A stretch of DNA of 64,000 nt. Source: Hyphomicrobiales bacterium (lineage in GTDB: Bacteria; Pseudomonadota; Alphaproteobacteria; Rhizobiales; Rhizobiaceae). Where the stretch lies: assembly GCA_900467185.1 (NCBI GenBank), contig UBPA01000021.1, forward strand, positions 124,001 to 188,000, given 5' to 3'. Under the pieces are notes generated by a model that was not told the origin of the DNA, searched no databases, and saw only the letters and a program-made list of their open reading frames with translations. Positions within the stretch are counted from its first letter, which is position 1. Each line of letters starts with the position of its first letter. Both the position numbers and the translations under genes were made by a program. This document shows, one piece after another, positions 44,612-52,022 of the stretch.

Positions 44612-46674
44612 ACGGAGAGACCCGAGGATTTCGCTTTGTTGCGGAAGTGGAGAACTCCTTCGATGATGCCCGCAGCATGGGTGCTTGAGGCGATGTAGGA
44701 GTGCTTCAATGCGGGAAGCTTGCCAAGATTGTCGGAATAATTGGCAACGATGATCGACTGCGGAATAGCCTTCAGCATCTCGATATCGTTTCCGCTGTCG
44801 CCCGCCACGAAAACGGAACTTTCTGGTAGGCCGTAGCGGCGGCGCACATGATCGACGGCCGTGCCCTTAGAGGCTTTGATCGGCAAGATATCCAGATAGC
44901 GCCTGTGGCTGTGAATAACCGAGGCGAGCACACCGGCATTCTGAAGGGCTGCGCGTACGCGTTCCACGGTCGCATGGTTGCCATCGCTGAAGTAGCTAAG
45001 CTTGAAATCTCGCTGTTCCAGTGGCGCCTGGGGGACCAGACCGGACACGCCACGCAACACGCGCTCTACGGCCGATCGCTGCCAGTTTGCCGCAATTGTC
45101 TTCAGCCAGCCCTCGTCCAGCTCGTAGGACACCCCATTCTCCGAGAGTGTGTAGATCTCCGAGCCGACAGAGGTGATCATCACTTCGGGACGGGGCACGT
45201 CCTGCTGTTCCAAGACGGCCATCGCACTATGGAAGGACCGTCCTGTGGCAACGCCGAAAGCAAGGTTTTCCTGCACGCGACGCCAGTTGCCGAAGGCGTG
45301 AAGATGCGGAACGGAGCCGACCAGCGTGTTGTCGATGTCGCTGACCAGCAGCTGGATGGCGCGCTGGGTCGGCAAATCCTGTGGGTACGCGATATCGTGC
45401 ACGAGGCCATGATACCGCGTGACGTGCCGCTTCCAGTCATAGGCTTTCACAGCCTTGTCGCCCGACGCAGAAAAACGATCCCACATCTCGGCATCGCGGA
45501 AGATCCGCAGCAGCGCATCAGCAATGCCAGTCGCATCGCGCGGGTCGACAAGCAGTCCATTGCCGCATGTTTCGATAATATCGTTCGGGCCGCCACTATC
45601 TGTCGCAACCAGCGGCAGGCCAGCGGCAGCGGCTTCCAGGAGTGTCAGGCCGAACGGCTCGTTGAAGGCTGGGTTGACGAAGACGCCGCGCCTGTCCCGT
45701 GCATAAGCGTAGTAGGCGGGTATATCTTCGCCACGATGGCTCTTGGGATAGGCCACCTTGCCATAAAGGTCGTAGAGGTCGATAAGACGCAAGAGCTCAC
45801 GAAGGTTGGCCGCCATGTCCGCCTCCAAGGCATCGATGTCTTCGCGCGAACCTGCTACAATCACAAGATTGGCTGCGGCCTGCAAGGTGTCCGACTGGCC
45901 ATAGGCTTCGATCAGGCCTGCAAGGTTTTTCTTGGCGACCGGCCTTGCGATAGCGAGGATGACAGGCTTATCCGGCTCAACCAAAAATCGGGTCATTTCC
46001 TGCTCGACGGCAGGCGAGGATGCCGCGCCGCAAAACGCCTTTAGGTCACTCCCTGGCGGCAAAACGCGGATCTTCCCGGGATCGTAGTTCTCATAGTCTT
46101 TGTATTGAAGTTCCGCTTCGTCGCGGGAGGATGCGATCACAAGAGAGGCTCTGGCAAGAGCCAGTTCTTCCGCCGCGATCCGCTTGGCAAAGCTGCCATT
46201 CAACAGGCAGGATGGTAAAGCCTTCTGCTTGACCTTGCCCAAAGAGTGGCCGGTAAATAGGAAGGGGATGCCAAGCGCATCCTCGATGCGGGCTGCCACC
46301 ACCGCAGCGTCAGCATAGTGCGCATGGAGCATATCCGGCCGGATACCACCTTCCACAATGTACTCGATCAACGCGTTTGAAAAGCTTTCCAGCTCGGTAT
46401 GCAGGTCCTCCTTGGCGAGGTACCCCGCGCGCGTCGTGCGGAAGCGGACGATGCTGGTCGTCTCGTCCACGCTCTCCACAGCTCTAATGTAATCGTCGCC
46501 GAAACCCTCGAAGGCACGCGTCGCGATGACGATGCGTTCGGCTTGCGGCTGGTCTTTGCAAGCATCAACCAGATCCAGAAGGTAGCGGATATGCCCGCCT
46601 GTATCCGTCGTCAGGCCATATTCGACATTGTTTCCGCGAAGGCACCCTTGAAGTGCGACGTGAAGAACGAACAT
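44608..46674 (-). CDS. Fused sucrose-phosphate synthase / sucrose-phosphate phosphatase-type protein
   Basis: 688 residues. GT4 domain (1-430): GLTTDTGGHIRYLLDL (20-35), GHSLG, RPVAKKN (244-250) and the E339-x7-E347 pair in NEPFGLTLLEA, all as in sucrose- or mannosylfructose-phosphate synthases. HAD phosphatase domain (440-680): nucleophile and acid in SDIDNT (D446, D448), K-A-S-K-G-T and G-D-S-G-N-D. Both halves look active, so one protein could make a sugar-phosphate disaccharide and remove the phosphate. The ATG has GGGAG 7-8 bases upstream. Only about 30 bp separates it from a divergent glycosyltransferase gene. Sucrose versus mannosylfructose cannot be decided by eye. Confidence 0.88.
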   Translation of the reverse strand: MFVLHVALQGCLRGNNVEYGLTTDTGGHIRYLLDLVDACKDQPQAERIVIATRAFEGFGDDYIRAVESVDETTSIVRFRTTRAGYLAKEDLHTELESFSNALIEYIVEGGIRPDMLHAHYADAAVVAARIEDALGIPFLFTGHSLGKVKQKALPSCLLNGSFAKRIAAEELALARASLVIASSRDEAELQYKDYENYDPGKIRVLPPGSDLKAFCGAASSPAVEQEMTRFLVEPDKPVILAIARPVAKKNLAGLIEAYGQSDTLQAAANLVIVAGSREDIDALEADMAANLRELLRLIDLYDLYGKVAYPKSHRGEDIPAYYAYARDRRGVFVNPAFNEPFGLTLLEAAAAGLPLVATDSGGPNDIIETCGNGLLVDPRDATGIADALLRIFRDAEMWDRFSASGDKAVKAYDWKRHVTRYHGLVHDIAYPQDLPTQRAIQLLVSDIDNTLVGSVPHLHAFGNWRRVQENLAFGVATGRSFHSAMAVLEQQDVPRPEVMITSVGSEIYTLSENGVSYELDEGWLKTIAANWQRSAVERVLRGVSGLVPQAPLEQRDFKLSYFSDGNHATVERVRAALQNAGVLASVIHSHRRYLDILPIKASKGTAVDHVRRRYGLPESSVFVAGDSGNDIEMLKAIPQSIIVANYSDNLGKLPALKHSYIASSTHAAGIIEGVLHFRNKAKSSGLSV

Positions 46675-46704
46675 ACATGATCTCCCGTGCAGTCAGGACC
46701 TGAA
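46675..46704. promoter_or_regulatory. 30-bp gap between divergent sugar operons
   Basis: The whole gap is taken up by the two ribosome sites: GGGAG for the minus gene and AGGA for the plus gene. No room remains for promoters, so the promoters of each operon must lie inside the first gene of the other, and the two operons cannot be regulated fully independently. Confidence 0.6.
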
Positions 46705-47775
46705 ATGCCGAACCGCGACCGTGAACTGAGTGAGCCGATAAAAGTTGCACAAGTTGCACCGAGTATTTTTCCCGTACCGCCGCTCAACCATGGCGGGACG
46801 GAGCGCGTGATCCATGATTTGTCGGTCGGGCTGCAGGCGTTGGGTTGCCAGGTGACGCTGTTTGCGCCGTCCGATAGCACATGCCCTGTGCCTCGGGTCG
46901 GTACCTTGCCAAGCTTGCAATTTCTCGAAAAGAAACATGGTCTTGTGCCGCCTTCAATTCCTTCGGTTCTCGAGACGGTGCGGATGGAAGAGGTTCGATG
47001 CGCCCTGTCTTCGTTTGATATCGTGCATTTCCACGGCGAGTTTTTTCACGCAGTGACGCTGGGCGAAAAACGTACAACATCGCTGACGACCATTCACTGG
47101 CGCGTCGACGAGCTCGACCGCGAGTTGTTTTTTTCCGCTTTTCCTGATCTACCTGTCGCGGCCATTTCAAAATCGCAGGAAGCGTCACTGCCTGTATCGA
47201 ACCGTGCCGGCGTCGTGTTGCATGGAATCGATCCCGAACGGTTCGATCCAAACGATGCGCCAGACTCGTACCTCGCATTCATCGGCCGGATGACCGACCA
47301 GAAACGGCCGGATGTTGCAATTCGCGTGGCAAAGGCGGCGGATCGACCGATCCGGCTTGCTGGAACCGTCGATGTTGGCAACCCTCTCTACTTCGACACC
47401 CATGTGCGCCCGTTTCTCTCCCCGGCTGCGGAATATATCGGTCCTGTGGACGATGCGGCAAAGAATGTTCTGCTGCGCGGCGCAAGCGCGCTCTTGTTTC
47501 CGATCGACTGGCCGGAGCCGTTCGGTCTCGTAATGATCGAGGCAATGGCCTGCGGCACGCCTGTCATCGCCTGGAACCGGGGCTCCGTTCCCGAAGTCGT
47601 GGAGCATGGCGTGACCGGCTTCATCGTCAACAGCGAAGAAGAAGCGGTGGCGGCTATCGGGCAGATCGGAAGGCTCGACCGGGGCTTGATCCGCGCGCGC
47701 TTCGAGCAGCGTTTCACCGCACAGCGCATGGCGCAGGATTATCTGGCGATCTATCGTAGGCTGCTCCAGCGATGA
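46705..47775 (+). CDS. Family 4 glycosyltransferase
   Basis: 356 residues, GT-B. N-terminal VAQVAPSIFPVPPLNHGGTE with the G-G-T-E loop, V-H-F-H-G-E, and the nucleotide-sugar site EPFGLVMIEAMACGTPVIAW (E-x7-E). The ATG at 46705 has AGGA at 6 bases; an upstream GTG (46687) has no ribosome site. First gene of the plus-strand sugar operon. Confidence 0.88.
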   Translation: MPNRDRELSEPIKVAQVAPSIFPVPPLNHGGTERVIHDLSVGLQALGCQVTLFAPSDSTCPVPRVGTLPSLQFLEKKHGLVPPSIPSVLETVRMEEVRCALSSFDIVHFHGEFFHAVTLGEKRTTSLTTIHWRVDELDRELFFSAFPDLPVAAISKSQEASLPVSNRAGVVLHGIDPERFDPNDAPDSYLAFIGRMTDQKRPDVAIRVAKAADRPIRLAGTVDVGNPLYFDTHVRPFLSPAAEYIGPVDDAAKNVLLRGASALLFPIDWPEPFGLVMIEAMACGTPVIAWNRGSVPEVVEHGVTGFIVNSEEEAVAAIGQIGRLDRGLIRARFEQRFTAQRMAQDYLAIYRRLLQR

Positions 47776-48977
47776 TGCGCACCGCTCTCATTGCCTGGGA
47801 TTATCCGCCATCGCCAAGCGGGCTTTCAACGGCGGCGCGAGAGATCGCGGGAAGCCTGATGGCACAAGGCTGCGACGTCACGGTGTTTTCCGGCGACAGA
47901 ACCGGCACGAGCACGAGTGACGGCGTGCGCATCATCGGCTGCGCGATACCAGAGCGCTCGGGGCTCGGGCGGTTGCGGACCTATGCCGGCATCGGCCATG
48001 TCGCAGCACCCCGGCGGTTTCGGGACGTGGTGCTCACCGCCCATGCAGAGGTGCCGTTCGATGTGGTCGAGGCGACCAACTGGTATGCGCCAGCCGTGCT
48101 GCTGGCCGGGCGTCGGGATCTGCCGCTCGTCACGCGCAACTCCACGCCCGCCTCCTGGTCGCGGGAAAGCCACCTTTCACCTCGCAACCGGCTGGATGCC
48201 TGGATGGCAGATATGTTGGAGCGCCGGCAGGCAAACGCCAGTGCGGCACTGATTTCCAACACGACCGAACATGGACGTCGCATTGCCGAACTCTACGGTC
48301 TGGATGCGCGCCGCACGCACGCGACGATCGGCCTCTCTCTGTCTGAAACTTTACTGACGCGGGCTAGCAAGGCAGCATATCCGGCCGGCAAGGAGCCGTT
48401 CCGTCTTCTCTTCGTCGGCAGAGCCGAGGCAAGGAAAGGCTTTCGCGAATTCATGGATGCGGTTGCTCTTGTCGCCCATGAGGCCGATGCTGGTCTGGTA
48501 GCGGATTTCCGCGTCGACCTCCTGGGTGTGCCCGACAGCGACCTGCCGGAGACGTTGCCCCCGGGCGCCCGCCGGCGCATTCAAGCTTTCGGCCGACAAC
48601 CGGACGGGATGCTGTTTGATCTTTACGAGGCCGCCCATATCGTTGCAGCACCCTCGCGTTACGAGAGTTTCGGCCTTGTCTATCAGGAAGCGATCGCCTT
48701 CGGTCGCCCGATCCTCGCTTCGGCGGAGGACCCAAGCGCACGTGAATTTGTCGGTCGGACTGGAGCGGGCCTGCTCGCCTCGGCAACGGAGGGTGGAGCC
48801 ATCGCAGAACGTCTGAAGGACATGCTGATCTCCGACACGCTTCGCGGTGAGCTGCGCTCGAAGGCATTGAAGGCGGCCGGAACCTTCACCCGTGCCACGC
48901 TCGGCCGCCAGACGATCGAGGTTTACGAGCAGGCTATTTCCAGTCATCGCGACACCGGATCGGCGAGGGCATCGTGA
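47772..48977 (+). CDS. Family 4 glycosyltransferase
   Basis: 401 residues, GT-B. N-terminal IAWDYPPSPSGLSTAAREIA, central LLFVGRAEARKGFREFMDAV with the R/K donor-phosphate contacts, and the E-x7-E segment SRYESFGLVYQEAIAFGRPI. Overlaps the upstream gene by 4 bp (ATGA). Confidence 0.88.
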   Translation: MMRTALIAWDYPPSPSGLSTAAREIAGSLMAQGCDVTVFSGDRTGTSTSDGVRIIGCAIPERSGLGRLRTYAGIGHVAAPRRFRDVVLTAHAEVPFDVVEATNWYAPAVLLAGRRDLPLVTRNSTPASWSRESHLSPRNRLDAWMADMLERRQANASAALISNTTEHGRRIAELYGLDARRTHATIGLSLSETLLTRASKAAYPAGKEPFRLLFVGRAEARKGFREFMDAVALVAHEADAGLVADFRVDLLGVPDSDLPETLPPGARRRIQAFGRQPDGMLFDLYEAAHIVAAPSRYESFGLVYQEAIAFGRPILASAEDPSAREFVGRTGAGLLASATEGGAIAERLKDMLISDTLRGELRSKALKAAGTFTRATLGRQTIEVYEQAISSHRDTGSARAS

Positions 48978-49549
48978 CGCGGATCGCCATCATCGGCAAC
49001 GCGCCCGAGTTCGACGGTCGAGATCTCGATATTGACGGTTACGATTACGTCGTCAGGTTCAACAACACGGCTGGGCTCGGCTCCACGAGCGGCACAAAAA
49101 CATCTCGACTTGTACTGGTCAGCCGCGGCGGACAGCCAGCAGAATGGCTTGCCGATCCAACGTTCTTAGACCGGAAGGCCGTGCAGGAAGCCGAGTGCGT
49201 CACGCTTGTGTTTCCCCCGTCGCGTAAGCCTGAAGACGAGTGCCATGCCAATGGTCTTCGTCAGCGCCTTGAACCCCTTGGCAAAACGATCGACTGGATC
49301 GACGCGGCCACGGAGAAAAGGGCGCGTGCCGCGCTTCTCTCCCACGGCGCATGCACGACATCCGCAGTCAGCTCCGGCTTTCTCTATTGTTTCAGAATGC
49401 TGGAAGACGGAACTTCAACCGCATCGTTCGACATCTTTGGCTTTGGCTTCGATGGCTGGGAGGGGCATGCATGGAGCGCCGAACGCGCGTGGTTCGAGGC
49501 CGCTCATAACGCCGGCCGGCTTGTGCTGCACGCGCTAATCAAACGCTGA
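48974..49549 (+). CDS. GT29/sialyltransferase-like protein
   Basis: 191 residues starting at GTG and overlapping the upstream stop by 4 bp (GTGA). It opens with RIAIIGNAPEFDGRDLD and continues Y-D-Y-V-V-R-F-N-N, which matches the G-N-G/x-D-x-V-x-R-x-N sialyl motif of family 29 and related rhizobial proteins. A later S-S-G-F segment and F-G-F-D-G are also compatible. At 191 residues it is much shorter than animal sialyltransferases. Bacterial relatives are often mislabelled as urease accessory proteins. It may transfer a sugar other than sialic acid; no sialic-acid synthesis genes are present. Confidence 0.65.
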   Translation: MTRIAIIGNAPEFDGRDLDIDGYDYVVRFNNTAGLGSTSGTKTSRLVLVSRGGQPAEWLADPTFLDRKAVQEAECVTLVFPPSRKPEDECHANGLRQRLEPLGKTIDWIDAATEKRARAALLSHGACTTSAVSSGFLYCFRMLEDGTSTASFDIFGFGFDGWEGHAWSAERAWFEAAHNAGRLVLHALIKR

Positions 49550-49574
49550 CACAGGACCGGGCGGGGAGCACAAC

Positions 49575-50570
49575 ATGCCAGATGCAATAACTGCTAGGTG
49601 TCCACTTTGCCACGCCCGTGGCATCGAACCAACAGTGCGGACGTTGCTTAGCGGCAACGTCGTTCGCAGCTTTGACTATGCCTGCTCTCACTGCGGTCTG
49701 CTGCTCAATGAGCCGGTCATCCGGCTTGATCCCCTGCAGACTGATGTGCTCCTCCGAAGTCTTTGCGCGCAAACATCGGCAACCGTTCAGGCTGATGCAC
49801 TTCTGGGCTGTGACATCTATACGTTGCGGACGATCGCGACCCGATTCAACTTGGCTGCTTCGCCAGCAAGCACCACTCAATTGCATCAACTCGCCAATCC
49901 ACACGGAACGTTGTCGGCAGAAGCCCATCTTGTTCCCTTAGAGACCCTTACGCCGACGCCGGTCGCCTTAGGGATCCTGTGCAGTGATCGGGAGGCGGGA
50001 TCCGTGCTTCAGACGGCAGCGCTCTATTCGTCTTGGGCGGCTGAGGTGGTCGTTCTCGTCGATCGCGCTGGAGACCCATCCAAGACGTGGCAGGAAAGCA
50101 GCGACGGCTTCGTGAGGGTGTCCTCACGCCTGCTGAGTGGAAATTTTGCGGATCAGCGAAATGCGTTGCAAGCCCTCTGTCGCAGTTCTTGGATGTTCCA
50201 GTTGGATGCCGACGAGGACGTTTCGCCGGAATTGGGAAATATCCTTACGCGTCTTGTCACGCTTGCCGACCGGCAAGGCGCCGTTTCCATCGGCCTTGCA
50301 CGCGAAAATCTGGTCGATGGACAACGGGCCGACCTCTACCCCGATCTGCAATATCGCCTGAACCGGCGCGACATTTCCTATGAAGGCATCGTGCACGAGC
50401 GACCTACGCGCGCTTGGCAGAAAAGCTTCATTGCTCTTTCCGGCGTCATTCGGCACCACCTCACGGCCGATCGTGTCGCTAACCGATCCAAAATATACGA
50501 GAGGCTGCAGCCTGGTGGTGGGCGCCTGTTCGAAGAGCATGCCCTTCAACGTTCCTTCTCGTTTGTATGA
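49575..50570 (+). CDS. Family 2-type glycosyltransferase with N-terminal zinc ribbon
   Basis: 331 residues. An N-terminal C9-x2-C12...C37-x2-C40 zinc-ribbon-like unit (CPLCH ... CSHCG) precedes a linker. A GT-A domain then begins near 130 (PVALGILCSDREAGSVLQTA) and contains the metal motif in FQLDADEDVSPE. R-N-A-L-Q-A-L and Y-E-G-I-V-H-E are typical of GT2 enzymes related to lipopolysaccharide core transferases. 25 bp after the GT29-like gene and last of the plus-strand operon. The C-terminus may be slightly changed by the IS21 remnant that starts 20 bp downstream. Confidence 0.78.
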   Translation: MPDAITARCPLCHARGIEPTVRTLLSGNVVRSFDYACSHCGLLLNEPVIRLDPLQTDVLLRSLCAQTSATVQADALLGCDIYTLRTIATRFNLAASPASTTQLHQLANPHGTLSAEAHLVPLETLTPTPVALGILCSDREAGSVLQTAALYSSWAAEVVVLVDRAGDPSKTWQESSDGFVRVSSRLLSGNFADQRNALQALCRSSWMFQLDADEDVSPELGNILTRLVTLADRQGAVSIGLARENLVDGQRADLYPDLQYRLNRRDISYEGIVHERPTRAWQKSFIALSGVIRHHLTADRVANRSKIYERLQPGGGRLFEEHALQRSFSFV

Positions 50571-50589
50571 AAAGGCTCCGCTTCTAATT

Positions 50590-51080
50590 TCATAGGCTGC
50601 GGAAGAGCCGTGCGCCGCCTGAGGCACTGAACGATAGATAGCCAAGCTCATCGAGAATGACGAGATCGGAAGGTGTCAGACGGTTAGCGATCTGGCCTGG
50701 ACGGCACTGCGCTTTCTCCTGTTCCAGGGCGTTGCCCAGTTCCACGGTTGAGAAGAACAGGACCCGCTTATGATGATGCTCGATGGGCTCGATACCGATC
50801 GCAGTCGCGATATGCGTCTTGCCCGTGCCGAGACCGGCGACCAGCACGATCTTGTTGGCGTCGTCGAGGAAGTCGCAGCGATGAAGCTGTGCACGAGGGC
50901 CTCGTTGAGCTCGCTGCTGGCGAAGACGAAGCCACCAGATCACGATAGGCTGGAGAGCGTGCGGCTTCGAGCTGATAGGCCGTCGATCGGACCGCTCGTT
51001 CCACGGTCTCTGCCTTGAGCAGTTGGGAAAGAATAAGAATCGCAGCCTCGAACGCCGGCGATCCCTGCTCGGTCAAATCA
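50590..51080 (-). mobile_element. IS21-family IstB remnant
   Basis: Two minus-strand frames give IstB: F-E-A-A-I-L-I-L-S-Q-L-L-K-A-E-T and A-Y-Q-L-E-A-A-R-S-P-A-Y-R-D-L, then LHRCDFLDDANKIVLVAGLG with the Walker A GTGKTH, and R-L-T-P-S-D-L-V-I-L-D-E-L-G-Y-L. Frameshifted in the middle and cut off after GGARLF. Confidence 0.88.
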
Positions 51081-51129
51081 CCGACGGCATTGGCAAACCG
51101 AGGCCTTCAAGCAGCTCAATGGCGGCGTG

Positions 51130-51500
51130 AACCGCGGTCACGCGCACGTCGAGATGGCCGCTATCACCACGGCCAACACGACCGTCGGTACAAGGCGCTC
51201 CGCCTTAACATGGCTCGTGCCGGCTGACCGCCGACCAGGTATCGTGACGACGCCAGATCGCGCCTTGACCGTCCACGACCTAATCGCGCCCGGCCAGACC
51301 ACGGCGGGTTCGATTGAGTTTGTCCAGGAAATTGGCTGCACAAACAACGCTGCACCGGTCGCCGAGACGACGCAAAAGCCCTATTCCGACATCACGCTTG
51401 ACATAAAGTTGGCACCTGTTCGCACGATCGCCCCCCTGTTCAAGCTCTCGATCCAGATGCTGCAGGATGCCCTGGGTCTGGTCAGCTACCTCAATCTCCG
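51130..51500 (+). pseudogene. HK97-type phage major capsid protein fragment
   Basis: An open stretch reads DRRPGIVTTPDRALTVHDLI, T-T-A-G-S-I-E-F-V-Q-E, N-N-A-A-P-V-A-E-T-T-Q-K-P-Y-S-D-I and KLAPVRTIAPLFKLSIQMLQ. This is the core of HK97-fold major capsid proteins. No start, no delta domain and no other phage gene (portal, protease, terminase) is present. An orphan fragment of a former prophage. Confidence 0.8.
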
Positions 51501-52022
51501 AGGCACCACAGGGTGGCAAAAGACTTTGCGGATGTGCGGCGGATCTTCGCGAAGGAGTTCCGAGCGCTTTGCACCAAGTCCGCCATGTCCGGCAATGCAC
51601 TGGCAGGATTTTCGGCATGCACGTCGTTGGCCGGGAAGGCTTGCCACAGGCGTTTATGCTGTCTAACCACGCGGGCCACGGGACGGAGCTTTGGGCGTTA
51701 GTGGACGTTCCCTATTGTCTCGTGACGCCGCCCGTTGACGACGCTCTGCTGCCGCTTGAAGGTGGCGAGCCTTTGCTTGCTCTCATGTCGATCTGCGAAC
51801 GTTAGGCGCGCTGCAGGAACGAGATGGGCGGCCAGTTTACCTTCTGCACCGTACGTCAAGAGAGAGTCGTGATGGAGCCGTTTGCGCGGTCGGCAGAGGC
51901 TGAGTGACGCCACGGTCAGAAATTTACCATTTATTAATTTAATGCCCTCTGGACATGTAACCTAGTTCTAATCGAATTCGCTTTGGATTATGACAGAATT
52001 GTGTCAACTGGGGGCGTTTCAT
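51501..52022. other. Spacer with unexplained open frames, upstream of the sulfatase-fold gene
   Basis: About 520 bp between the capsid fragment and the LtaS-like gene. A minus-strand frame at 51698-51913 (AEGKLAAHLVPAARLTFADR) looks protein-like but is not recognised. The last 100 bp are AT-richer and probably hold the promoter of the downstream gene. Confidence 0.35.

Noticed and set aside
44848-46044. 398-codon plus-strand frame
   Set aside because: Antisense to the SPS-SPP-type gene; its composition is that of a shadow frame.
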